Shown: positions 11,946 through 23,960 of the stretch, piece by piece
How positions within the stretch are numbered: the first letter of the stretch is position 1
Layout: every line of letters starts with the position of its first letter
Origin: Acestrorhynchus altus
Lineage: Eukaryota > Chordata > Actinopteri > Characiformes > Acestrorhynchidae
Direction: 5' to 3'
DNA length: 64,000 nucleotides
Assembly: GCA_034509495.1 (NCBI GenBank)
Contig: CM067514.1
Location: 9,954,165-10,018,164 of the forward strand
The notes under the pieces: model-generated
What the model saw: only the letters and a program-made list of their open reading frames with translations
What the model was told of the DNA's origin: nothing
The model's database searches: none
Program-made: the position numbers and the translations under genes

Positions 11946-12890
11946 TGACTTTTGATACCTGAGTGTAGTCTTCTGCTTTGTGGGTGCTAGATAGCTGCTT
12001 TATGAGCCAATAGCTGCTGATCAATAAAATTTTGGGATTCTTGTAAATTGGGATTTATAAAACTTCATGAGTTTTTTGTTAAAGTGGTTCTGGTTAAAGC
12101 TATACAGTTATAGTCTTTGTTAAAGTCATACCTTGTTTATTTTAGTTGTAAAATGTTTATTTTACATTGATAAAGTGTTGCTCAGTTAGTACACATACTG
12201 TTGTTATTCCTTGTTTTCAGTATGACTATTTGATCATTCACAGCACAATTTTATCTTACATTTCTGGTCAAAGAACAGTTGGCCATTATTAACAATAATC
12301 CAAGCTTTTATTGGTCACTCACTCCTCTTCGAGTCATTTTTTTATGATGAAAAACTTGCTCCACAAAAGCACTGAGCCCTCTCTCCCTGCCCGTGATACA
12401 ATTATCCGCACAAAGCCATGTAAACAAACAGCACAATGGACATGGCCCTGCCCCAGGCACTCATTACAGCAGACATTTTCCAAGCAGTTATGTTCGAAAA
12501 TCTTATGTGCAGCCTTCTTGCAGACAGGAAGGTGCCTGAATGGGGCCTACATGACATGACGTGAACAAAATAACCTGCTCAAAAACACAGAATACAGTTT
12601 AATATGGCAGTATTTCATTAATCTGCATTAAAATTAAAACATTCTTTTACCCTCAACTAAAAAGTAACTATTGGTATACAACTGTTATACTATAAGCATG
12701 ATGACTGTAGCTATGACACCTTCACAGTTCTTAAGATGATCAGAGTCATCCACTCTGAAAGGAGACTCAACGGAACTGTTACACATGTTTTAAAAGAAGT
12801 ATAGAAGTCTTCCACATGTTCAGTACAATTACACATTCTTACCAGATGTATCTATATATCCTTATATCTCATGTGTGTACATTTCTATAT

Positions 12891-12911
12891 CTCTATCTAT
12901 CTATCTATCTG

Positions 12912-13007
<96 letters not shown>
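12891..13007. repeat. (CTAT)n followed by (AT)n microsatellite
   Basis: About twenty CTAT units with one GTCT interruption (12891-12975), then (AT)n to 13007. Confidence 0.95.
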
Positions 13008-13010
<3 letters not shown>

Positions 13011-13837
13011 TGTGAGCAAATGTAGTTTACTCATTAAAATGTGGTTTACATACTGACTCGGATGATTTATTTTGTGTGTGGTAGGAATAATATGAGAATT
13101 ACTTTAAAAAAATGAAAAGATTTCATATTTCATACCTTCCATCTCCATCTTCATTTTTCAGCCTTATTTCTGTTGTAAATTACAATGCAATTTCCACCTC
13201 ATTTCATGTTTGAATGCTAATAGTGCTTGTGCAATGTGCAATGCAGTATTTTCCCCCATCTGAGTTAAGCCTATTCAGATGAAAATATGAACTACTGTCA
13301 GATTCAATTTGCTATCATAATGCTGTGTGTGGCACAATCAGAAAAAATAGAAAACGCCAAGTGGCACTGACCTTCCTGAAGCAGGTTCTAGCTAGGGGTC
13401 GCTCCCACAAGCGCACCTCAACTGGCCGTTTTCAGTTCCTGCAATGACTGCTTGAGGTCACACTGTACACACTTGACATTGACTTTAGACTGAAATGACT
13501 GCTGAAGCCCTGCTTTGACATTACATGGGTCATTTTCTCTCAGTGTGAACAATGCAGAATTGAAAATGCTATGCTTAAAGTTTTTCTCAGCCTTGTGACT
13601 ACGGCCTTATAAATATGCTCTTATGAAATATGGTACGTGACCTAATGCAACATTTTATTCATAGCTAAGAGAATGAGAAATATGAGCATAACTTGAGTAA
13701 AAGGTGTGAATATATGACATATGGAATACAAGAAGTGTCCCAGCAGTTTGTTATTCTTTTGAACCTTACATGATTATACAAACCAGGTGTGTAAATAAAG
13801 TGTATATACATCTATACCTTATGAGATGTTATACTGT

Positions 13838-14112
13838 GAGTGAGGTTGAACACTGCTCAGCTTAAGTGGGCCCTAGAGGACTGGTGTGGTCCGATGTGTC
13901 AAGGTACCAATTGTTTTGGGCTGATGGTAAGGTTTTTGTTTGGCCCAGACCCCATGAAACCATGACCCCGTCGTCAACAAGGGAGACAAACAGGCTGGTG
14001 GAGTGTTTTCTCATGGCATAGGTTGGGTCCACTTGTTCACATAAACACATCATTGATCAGTGTTTGCTATGTTTCACAGCTTGGTGACTGTTTGCAGCCC
14101 TTCACTGACTGT
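13838..14112 (+). mobile_element. Internally deleted Tc1/mariner-like remnant
   Basis: It starts with GTGAGTGAGGTTGAACACTG, the same 5' end as at 21145 (+) and 21900 (-). It then jumps directly to the DDE-domain part CCCTAGAGGACTGGTGTGGT, which matches 21436-21690. The transposase is broken by stops and frameshifts. Confidence 0.65.
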
Positions 14113-14125
14113 GAAAACGAAAATG

Positions 14126-14200
14126 AATGAATAAATAAATAAAAGAACAAACAAAATAAGTAAATAAGCAAATAAATAAATAAATAGATAGATAGATAGG
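14126..14200. repeat. AAAT/GATA-type imperfect microsatellite
   Basis: AATAAATAAATAAA units, an imperfect middle, then five GATA units ending at about 14199. Confidence 0.85.
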
Positions 14201-15774
14201 TTACGTTTTGTGTTTGTGTTGCGTGTCCACCAATCAGCTCTCTGGATGGTTTTGTCCTGATTGCGGAGCTATGAGTATAACGGGGGGAGACCAAGCAGGA
14301 ACTGTTAACACAGAGTATTATAGTCATTTTTTAAAATTCTTTATGTATTGCAATTGCATATTTTATTTTGTTATTTTGTTTCGAACACTTCTGTAGCTAC
14401 AGTTCGGATTAAAGAATTCAGTCATGCTCATTCACACATTTCCCTGCGAGATGCAAATTGCAGTATTTCAAGTAATGCTGTTTATAAACTGCACAATAAC
14501 TTAATTTTGTGAGTAAATACTTAATTGAAAAATGTACAGTGTAGTGCAGAAAAAGTAACTTCAGTAATTTTTGTAAACACTAGGCTCTGCTATATGCCTA
14601 ATCTGTTTCAATGTTGTAACGGTCATGAAAGGATAAGCAGAATATAAATATCAGTGTTGCAAACAACTTGCAAACATCTGTACATTTTTACTATGTATAT
14701 ATAAAATAATAACACACTATAAGGTGTGAGGGTCATACAGCTATAGGGCTTTCTAACACTGTGTCAACGTAAACAGTCAGTGAGCAGATCAAGTTCAATA
14801 CCCAGAATATTAGTTTCTTTCTTCACTAAACCTGTTTGATGTGGAAAAACACAAATATGCTGGTTTGTCTCCATTCTTCTGCTGCCCAAAAGAACTACCC
14901 AAATTCCAGTGGAAGAAAAATATTTCATTAACATTTTTAGCCACTAAACTCCATTCATCCCTGCTGAAAAGAAGTCACCCAAGCATGTCCTCTAGATTTC
15001 TGTTTTGTTGTTTTTGTACAATGGGAGAAATAGGAAGAGGCTCCTCATAAACTGGCTGTGGTCCAGCCAATCATCTACCAGTATTTTTTTGTTTTATTAC
15101 ACAGAGATAGAGACTTACAGGTTGCATATATTATTACAAACCCATGCATAAAGCAGACACATTTTACCATTTCCTTCATAAGAAACCTGCATTTTATATA
15201 TATTTATTACATTTCTGCAGTAATGATTGTCTCTAGTGTACATTGCATTACTCTACTTACTCTAAATGCTTTAGTCTCTCAATAAACAGTGTTATTTTTT
15301 TGTGTTGTACATTATAAATAGGAAATGAAATATCAGGCTAATAATCTTCATGGTCTGCTTTAAAAAAAGATTGTTAACACATAAAAATCATTAAAAAGGA
15401 GGTCCTGGTGGGTTCTGGTGTGTGTGTGTAGTAGCTTTGTTGATGTAATTATATTTTATTCATGTGCACCCGATGCACACAATTTGGACCCCATTGTATG
15501 TAAGGCCTGATTTATAGCCATCTGTCTCCTGAAAGAAAACTCTGCCTTTCCACTGATTCAGGCTCTTTTACATTTTCTAAAATACTACTGCACGTCAAAA
15601 CTAGTGTATTGTGAGAAAATTCATTTGTGTTCACTGTCATACTTTATATAGTATTTACTACACGTAAACTGGAATATTTCCAGCCTTTCTTTTGCTTATT
15701 GCACTAATCAGACAGAATAAACATTAAAACAAAAAGGCTTAAAATATTTTACTTTGTTTTTCTGGACAAGCTGA

Positions 15775-16385
15775 GACAGAACCATCACTGAAAGTGAAAG
15801 AAGCATGTTGACTGAGGTAGTAGAGTAATATTACAGGACTTTACACAAATCTGATTCAGGTTACACAATATTATGCAGTTGTCGCCAAGCACTGTCCTGC
15901 CCTGCTGTTGTGAATTTGGGTCATTGACCGGTTGTAACAACCACTTGTTTTCATCATCTAGCTGATGTTTTGAAGTTATGCTCGGGTCATCCTTTTATAT
16001 TATTCCATCCATTACCAGTTCCACAGGTACTCCTCCACACCCATATGCTGCCTCTGGTCCTTCAATCAATCAAAGTTTATTTATATAGTGCATTTTACAA
16101 CAAGAAGTTGTCACAAAGCAGCTTTACATGAATCTGGGTCTGAGCCTCAAATGAGCAGCCAGTGGGCAAACAGTGGCAAGGAAAAACTCCCTCAGACTAG
16201 GAGGAAGAAACCTTGAGAGGAACCAAGGCTCAATTGAGGAACCCATCCTCCTCTGGTCGACACAGAAGAGCATGGTCCTTGTGTCCAGTCAACTCAAAAT
16301 CTGTCTCATATGACTGTTAAACCTTAAGTAAACTATTTTTCTCTTCTTATTTTGTCTGTGCTTCAGTTGCGAACTTTAGTCAAGC
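15775..16385. repeat. Dispersed repeat copy A, interrupted by a LINE fragment
   Basis: It shares long stretches with 17813-18265, including CATCACTGAAAGTGAAAGAA, TTTTCATCATCTAGCTGATG, ACCAGTTCCACAGGTA and CAATATCTGTCTCATATGAC-like text. A LINE 3' fragment (16063-16272) splits this copy but not the other. In copy B the stretch 18096-18122, read in reverse, resembles the KHGGGSIM region of Tc1 transposases, so the family may be a decayed Tc1-like element. Confidence 0.7.
16063..16272 (-). mobile_element. L2-type LINE 3' fragment with 8-base target duplication
   Basis: On the minus strand it reads as the 3' end of a teleost L2-type LINE: GGTTCCTCTCAAGGTTTCTT, GAGGGAGTTTTTCCTTGCCA, TTTGTGACAACTTCTTGTTG, then the TTGATTGATTGAA tail. 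Both sides carry TGGTCCTT (16055-16062 and 16273-16280), a target-site duplication. It is related to the fragment at 57707-58345. Confidence 0.85.
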
Positions 16386-16576
16386 TTAAAGGTATTGATT
16401 TTAGGGCAGATTCAAGATTCAAGATTCAGGATTTATTGTCATGAAGAACAAGCACTTACAGGGTACAATCAAATTCTTTCTCCCAGACTACAAATACTAA
16501 TAAACTGGACAAACATTTTCTAAAATAGTTTCAAAAATAGTATGAAAAGGTTCATTCAGGTTCATTCATGTTCATA

Positions 16577-16582
<6 letters not shown>

Positions 16583-16625
<43 letters not shown>
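16583..16625. repeat. (AT)n microsatellite
   Basis: Perfect AT run ending exactly where the adapter-like sequence at 16626 begins. Confidence 0.95.
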
Positions 16626-16626
<1 letters not shown>

Positions 16627-16644
16627 TGTCTCTTATACACATCT
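16626..16644. other. Tn5/Nextera mosaic-end adapter sequence (assembly artefact)
   Basis: CTGTCTCTTATACACATCT is identical over all 19 bases to the reverse complement of the hyperactive Tn5 mosaic end used in Nextera library preparation. It directly follows an AT microsatellite, a usual place for gap-filling errors. A natural origin is very unlikely. Confidence 0.9.
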
Positions 16645-16872
16645 TCTGAGTATTATTACTATAATAATATTATTATTAGAATTATTAATAATACTGAATA
16701 TATATTCATATTGAAATATTTCACTTTAAATGTAATGAGTATAAAATATATATAAAAAAAATCTTTTTGCAATATTCCATTTTTTTACATACACTAGTAT
16801 ATGCTTGAAGTCTCCATAATGGAGGAAATTGCACCATCCCCAACCTCGGCATATACTAGAAGGTATATAATT

Positions 16873-16873
<1 letters not shown>

Positions 16874-16957
<84 letters not shown>
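16874..16957. repeat. (GT)n-(GA)n compound microsatellite
   Basis: About 25 GT units followed by about 15 GA units. Confidence 0.95.
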
Positions 16958-16959
<2 letters not shown>

Positions 16960-17289
16960 GGGAGAGGTTATGTGTGTCACTCTTCCATGGTTCCTCTTTG
17001 CTGCGTTTTGATCTGCCGTTTTGTCTCTGCAGTTCGGCCGGACCCTGCAGTGCTTCACAGGCAGAGCAGCGCAGTGGAGAGGTGAGTGCTCCCCTCCTCT
17101 TTCTTCTCCCACCTGCCTCTGTGCCCCTCTCCAACCTCTTCCCTTCTCACATCCCCAACTCAGGGCTTCCGGCCTACACAGCACTGCTGTGTGCCTCCCC
17201 GCTGAGGTCACCATGGCCTGGGTCAGACGTGAAAAATAACCCCCTCCCAAATACCCCCAAGACACTTTTCCTCTTCAGCCAGTCCCATT

Positions 17290-17299
17290 TCTCTCTCTC

Positions 17300-17349
<50 letters not shown>
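17290..17349. repeat. (CT)n microsatellite
   Basis: About 29 CT units with one CACT interruption. Confidence 0.95.
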
Positions 17350-17354
<5 letters not shown>

Positions 17355-17812
17355 ATGTGGATCTGTGCCATCTACCCCTGCTGTGCAAAACACCCTGCAC
17401 CTGACAACATCATCCAAGGCCCAAGGTCATCTCTCCGGCTCCCAAATGAAGCCATGAAACAGCGATTCCCCCAGACCACAATAACAATGTGTTCCTGCTG
17501 GAAACAAGAGCAAAGTGTTCCACACAGGATTGACGCAAACAGGCAGAAGAAGGTCTGTACTGATTCATGTGAAAAACTATTTCCTGTTATATCTGTAGTC
17601 ACCAGCTATATGGTTGTGACTGACTTTTAACCCACAAAAAGGAAAAGGAAAAAAAACTCAGAACTTGTTGAACTTGTTGAAACTAGGATTATACTCAGTG
17701 TAAGACGAAATATGCAAATTTAAAGCACCATTATGCAAGAATTGCTAAACAGTCAGGAAATGGATTTGGAACTTTGAGACATCTCTACAGGACATGCTTT
17801 ACATGAGTTTCT

Positions 17813-18265
17813 GGATGAGCTGAGAGACACAGACCCATCACTGAAAGTGAAAGAAGCATGTGGACAGAGGTAGTAAAGTAATATTTCAGGATTTTACACA
17901 AATTTGAAGTTATGTTGCATCACACAATCCTTGCAAGCATTGTTCTGCCCTGCTGGTGTGGATTGTTGTCTTTTTGGAACAACTAGTTGAGTTTTCATCA
18001 TCTAGCTGATGTTTTGAAGTTGTGCTCTGGTCATCTCCTTCTTATTACTCCATCTTATATACCAGTTCCACAGGTAGCAAAATCACCTCTGAGCAGAATG
18101 CTGATACCACTATGCTTAACAGTTGGTACTGGGTTCTTGATATGCTTGATATGCTTCCTCTGTTCACTGTGTCCAATCAACTCAATATCTGTCTCATATG
18201 ACTAATAAACTTGTTTTAGAGAAGACATTTTCTCTGGAGCTGTGCTTCAGTTGCAAATTTCCCAA
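17813..18265. repeat. Dispersed repeat copy B, without the LINE insertion
   Basis: Paralogue of 15775-16385. Where copy A has the LINE fragment, copy B reads straight through (CTTCCTCTGTTCACTGTGTC), so it serves as an empty-site reference. Confidence 0.7.
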
Positions 18266-21119
18266 TAATGTTACACACTATAGTTGAACCGCAGTTGTTT
18301 AGAAAAGATTCTCAGATCTGCACTGAGCTCCGCGGACTTTCACATTGTAGTACATGATGGTCAATTTAATGAAAAGCTGTCAAACAATTCCTTTTTATGT
18401 GCGCACAGATAAGCCACAAGTTGTAGTTCATCATGATCAATAGTAGGAGGTGAGGAGACATTTTGGAACTTTCAGCACCACTGAAAGTATATTTTTGACC
18501 TTGTGTTGATTTCAGACCACCCCCTTAAAAGAAGGCTCTAGATTCTTATGTTTCTCCTATTAAATGTTTTTCCTCTTTTTGGCTCCGGAAAAGAACAGTT
18601 GAAAGAGATCAATTAAAACCCAATATTGCCATGACATTCCTGTCTGTAATGAGTGTATGAAAACCAACCACACAAGTATGAAGGCCAGGTCAGTCACACA
18701 GAGGACTGGACAGCCTTGTCCTTGCTCAGGCAGAGAACACATACACTCACACGTGCACAAATGTACAGAAGCAGAGAGATGTAAGTGCACTTTCTCTGCA
18801 ACGAGTGACCCGCTGACCCACACGAATGCTCTCTCCATCTCTGCGTCCTCGTCTGTCTCCAGGCATGAAACGCTGCACTCCTGACGCACCAGTAATCCAA
18901 TGCAAAAGAGATCATCTGGCCAACATGATTGAGCTAAATGCTTTGCAACTGGATATCTGTTTTCATGAATGGCGTAAGCAAAGAGCGCATGCTGTTTTAA
19001 ATGATTTTCTAATGTTCACCCCTGCCACATAATTGGATTGTATAAGGGCACATGTTAGTTAATACACAGATAACCTACATGCCATATATAGGACAGCAGG
19101 TAAGTGAGGTAAGTGATGGCCAGCTGGGATTGGAGAGTGGGTTAACCATGGAATACCATGTAGATGAACAGAACATCTTGTTAGCAATAGTATTTGTTGG
19201 GGTTTCTCAACCTGTGGACCATGGACCACGAGTGGTCAATGAAGCACGTTCTAGTGGTCCATCAGCTTATTCTCAGGGTGGGACAGTAGTTCAAAATGGA
19301 TTATATAATGCTTATATAACATATATACTGTTATATAAACATTATATAAACAATAACCAAAGTGAATGGATAACAACATTGGAGAAATTAAGGAAGGCAA
19401 ATGAAACATTATCAGTTTGAGACAGTGCAGCTGCAGGCCCCTGATGCAGACAATTAGCAAGCCAGAGACGTAACCAGAGAAGTTATTTAAACAAAGAATG
19501 AATGGTGACACTGCTCCTCAGAAAAATGTCATTCATAAGTACAACCAGACTACATCAAATATAAAGACATAGCCTAAGCAGATGGAATGTCCACATGGGG
19601 TCTGAAATAAACATGTCTTCTGATGTTAGCTTCTTCTTTTTTTTAGGTACATTTCTTCTCAATCTGCTGTACAGGCTCCAATTATATTCAGTGTCCGCAC
19701 TTGAAAAATGAAATGCAAAAACAATTTACCATAAAAAGTTGAGTTTTATTTTCTCATAGGCTGTCATGTTTTCTGATTATAAACAAGTGGGCCGAGAGTT
19801 GGAAAAATCTGAGAATAGCTGGTATATGTCAAGGTAGAGGTATATTTTTGTAGATGTAGGAAAATTGGACCAGATGACTGAGAGGCAAACCTACAAGCCT
19901 GCTACACATCGTTGGGCCCCCAACAAAGCCTACCTAACAGAATGGTTAATTGACGAGCCGGTCATGTATAATCATGGTTATGGGAATGCATATGGTGTTT
20001 ACAATAGGCTTATTCACTATTCATTCTTAAAAAGAAATTCCTTCTTAAACCCCACTTTTGCAGATTCTGGCAGGCAGCACTGTTTTCTTATTTGGGATTT
20101 GGTCAGTTTACAAAGATACAAAGTGGGATCCATCATTATAAGAGCAATTCTAAACAATTCTGAATCTGATGAACAGTTTTCTCAAGAACTATTTTGGGAA
20201 GATACTGGTGAATGAGGTTCAGTGCTCAAAATGCCCATACTAACTCCCGTCCACCACCACCTAAAGCACCTGTAATGAGCATGTACACATCAGAACTGGA
20301 TCATGGAGTGATAGAAGAAGAAAGCCTGGTCTCATGATGCACTGTTTACCTATGCAAGTGATGGCACTGTGTGGAGAAGTTAAGATGGTGCAAAGAGTGT
20401 TTGTGCAAAATGAACTATGGTACATAAACCCACATAAGTTGAAGATTTACGAATAAAAGCTAAATATAGGATAATGTATAGTATAGGACGATGTACAGGA
20501 TAGAAAAACAAACAATTAAATAATGGAACTGAAATCCCCAGGCCCATATCAAGCAGCTCAGACAAGCTACCAGCCTCCGTCTGAAGGTCACTGTTTATTT
20601 CCATGGGACAGACATGACATTAGATTGAGACGATCATAACAACAGTACATCAATAACAAAATGTTCATGAGCACCCCAACCTTTTCACTCTGAATGGAAT
20701 GAGGAGATAACCTTTGGCTTTGGGATTCCAGATTTCCTACCTGTCTTATCTCAGTCTGGGAAATGGGTGAAATGTGCTTCTGCTGCAGACCAAACACTAA
20801 TTTCACACCGTGTTTTTTATGTCAGGTTTATAGGAATCAGAGTAGTCATTTCTTTGTTTTCCAGGATCAATATTTTTGTTAAATAATGAATATTTCACAT
20901 CTTATTAATGTTTCTTATTCTTACACATGAATTGTATAATCAATCTTAATCGATCTTAATCTAAAGTGATCTTAAGATAATTAGCTATGTTCATTTTCAC
21001 TGAGTTGTGTGTCATTTATAAAAAGCTGTATCTCCTGGTAAAATGGTGTGTATTTTATATGTGCTACACACTGACATAGGTCATGGGAAATCAGTATGTA
21101 GATTGGTTATGAAGTTACC

Positions 21120-21960
21120 TCAGACGACTTGGAAACGTGTGAGTGAGACTGAACACTGGCCAGCATAGAAAGCAGTAACACCTACTATGGACAGCACAGT
21201 GGCTACCAATGGGTGCTTAATGATTGTGACCAGTGGTGTCTGGCTAGAATTGTCAGTGCAAGCAGACAAGTGACTCTGGCAGAAATCAATGCAGGAGCCC
21301 CACATGCATATACTACAGGTCAGTGTAGCGTTCTTCAGCTTCCATGGGAAATGGAAATCCCAACAGAGTGCCTCTGATAATGCCACGATGCAGGACACAG
21401 TGCTTCACTTGGGTTCATGAGGTTACTAACTGGACCTTAGAGGACTGTCAACTTATGGTGTGGTCTAATGAGCCACCGTACCAATTGTTTCAGACTAATG
21501 GTAGGGTTAATCTATGGCACAGACCCCATGAAGCCATAGACCCCCAGGCACTGTGCAGGCTGCTGGTGGTTCCATACTTGTGTTGGGTGTATTTCCATGG
21601 CAAGGGTTAGGTCCACTGGTCCAAATGAACATCACTGACCAGTGCCCACTGTAATTCACTGCTGGGTGGCCATTTGTAGCCCTTCCTGAGTTTCATGTAC
21701 CCTCACGGACCCAAATTATGACATATAAGTTGTGACATATTCCCTGTACATGTGACACTGTGGAACAAGAAATGTTAAATTCCCGCACGATTTCAGAAAC
21801 AGAATGTCCCACCCATCCGACACTCACTATCATACCTTGCTGGAACTCTAATAATCCCCTTTCATGAGCACGCTGGCCAGTGTTCAACCTCATTCACCAG
21901 ATAACACCTCAAAACTTACACAGGTGTGGGTGTTCCCAAGCCTCACCTGAGGGAATGCCA
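21120..21960. mobile_element. Tc1/mariner-like remnants in inverted arrangement
   Basis: The left part (21120-21690, +) starts with GTGAGTGAGACTGAACACTG and carries a decayed DDE-domain frame containing NWTLEDCQLMVWSNEPPYQL and NGRVNLWHRPHEAI, comparable to NWTxEDW..WSDES in Tc1 transposases. The right part (21695-21945, -) starts with the same terminal sequence in reverse and encodes a helix-turn-helix-like LLEFQQGMIVSVGWVGHSVS. Two opposite 5' halves therefore meet near 21690. Both frames are broken. Confidence 0.7.
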
Positions 21961-22619
21961 CTTCATAATCAATTTCTAAAGCTTTTATGTTTAAACTAGA
22001 AATTAATCTTAACTTTAAATTATAAATCAAATTGTTAATTAACCTATGTATTGAATTCTAAAAGTCAGTATCAAAATCAACTGCGTAGGGTGGTTTTGTT
22101 TTGAAAACTAATAATATGTGTAAAATTGTAGTTCTATAAAATAAGTATACTTAAGTTTCTTATTGCACATTAAACTGTAAATGATTTTACTTAAAAAAAG
22201 TAACATAATCTGTTAGAATATATTATATATTTGCATTAGATACTTTTTCAATCTGAAATCTTTAATAATTTGGCTGAAGTAAAAACTAAAATTTATTAAA
22301 TCTTGTTTAACACTTTGCTATAAAACAAAATATTACCATTTACAGCTAGATCAACCTGCGTATTAGTGGATATTAAACCTACTAGAGCATCTAAAAATAG
22401 AATATTGTGAACAAAAAAGCTCATAATTTAGTTCAAACTGTCATATTTTGTATTCAATAAATTTAAAGTGAATTTCTTTTAGCTTTTTTTTTTTGTTTTG
22501 TGTTAATGTCAAAACTGTCTGATTAATAATTTACTCAAACCTGAAATTAAATATTCTAATAATCTGAGATTCTGGATTTTCATGAGCTATAAAGAATCCT
22601 GATCAGCTGTAAAAATAAA

Positions 22620-22652
22620 TAAATAAATGAATGAATGAATGAATGAATAAGT
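22620..22652. repeat. (AAAT)n/(GAAT)n microsatellite
   Basis: Short AAATAAATAAAT then four to five GAAT units. Confidence 0.85.
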
Positions 22653-22754
22653 ACCTTATGACATTCTATCATTTGAGATGCACTACCACATGCATATTAA
22701 TTCTACCTTTTCAATTAAAGCTCTTTACTTTGTTAATTAATTCATAATTAATTC

Positions 22755-22945
22755 AGAGCTGTAGCGCAGCAGGGAGTGTGTGACACACAGCTCCAGGGGT
22801 CTGGATAGGAGTAGTGGGTTGGATTCTCTGGTCACTGTTTTTCTCCCACCAACACATGGCAGGTGAATTGGCTATGCTAAACTGCCTCTGGACCCACCAT
22901 GACTCTGGATCAGGTAGAATTGGATACAAAGATAAACAGATGAAT
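22755..22945 (+). repeat. Dispersed fish repeat (GTAGCGCAGCAGG type)
   Basis: GAGCTGTAGCGCAGCAGGGA, ACACAGCTCCAGGGGTCTGG and TCTGGACCCACCATGACTCT belong to a common teleost interspersed repeat, usually ending in GAATGAATGA-type tails. A related copy in reverse orientation lies at 36680-36900. Confidence 0.6.
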
Positions 22946-23626
22946 ATTCTTCAGAGGTTCATAAAACTGAACATCAAATTTTTTTTTAAACTATCTCTCG
23001 GTGCTCAAACTGTAAAATAATAAATGTAATGTAATGGTGGGTTCAGAAATTTCAAATCAATCTCTGATCTTAATGGTTGTTTAATGAAGTTTAGACTCAA
23101 GGTTTGCATTAGACCGTGCTAAAACTAGATGCGTGGCCTAGAAGATGAGCATCATTTATTTGTGTGTGCCAATAATGAATATAAATATAATAAATGAATG
23201 ACAGTGTTGCATGTTTAGATTACACGATTAACAGTCAGTGTAGTTGCATTTGTTTATCACATCAACAATGACCTCTAGTGGTGATGAAGCTGAAGCTGCA
23301 GCATTGTGAGAATGCCAAAAGGTTTTACAAGCTTTCATAAATTAGTTTACAACTTTAAAGCAATTAAAGATTTTCAGTGGTCTTACTCATAAGAGGGATA
23401 CACTTGGAGCAGAATTCACAGATTTATGACCAGCATTTAGTTTTTAATCCCCAAAATGAAACTGAATCCTAACCTATTGGTCCATAAAAATGTGTATGCA
23501 ATTATTTTACAAAAACTAAAGTGGTCCTACAATGTCAGCCTGTATTTTCCTTGGCATAATTGAACAAAGAATGTTGGATACATGAACCTGACATACTGTG
23601 AACCACCTTATACTGTAGTACTCCTT

Positions 23627-23690
23627 CTAAACAAACAAACAAACAAACAAACAAACAAATAAATAAATAAATAAATAAACAAATACACAA
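23627..23690. repeat. (AAAC)n/(AAAT)n microsatellite
   Basis: Tandem AAAC units changing to AAAT units. Confidence 0.9.
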
Positions 23691-23704
23691 ATAAATGGCT
23701 TAAA

Positions 23705-23960
23705 ATGTTTTTGATGCTCATGATGGTTGAAAAACTGGTCATCAAAGACAACTAGCTGGTTTACCAGTTTTTGACCAGCAAAGCAGGTGTAGTTGTTTAT
23801 GCTGATAGATCAGCTTGTTCAGGCTGGTCATGCTGGTCAACCATCATGGTCCTTCTGGTCAACCAGCTTAGTGATGCCGGTCATGCTTGTCAACCAGCTT
23901 GGTGATGCTGGTCATGCCATTCACCCATCGTGAAAATTGGTCATATCAGTTGTCTAATCA
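23705..23960. repeat. Palindrome-rich minisatellite (CTGGTCA / ACCAGC)
   Basis: Repeated GGTCATGCTGGTCAACCA-type units, in both orientations, with self-complementary parts such as CTGGTCAACCAG. Confidence 0.75.

Noticed and set aside
16726..17265. 179-residue open frame on the minus strand
   Set aside because: Also driven by the microsatellites; no recognisable domain.
16878..17630. 250-residue open frame on the plus strand
   Set aside because: Created by the GT, GA and CT microsatellites reading through; long runs of CV, RE and LS dipeptides and no homology.
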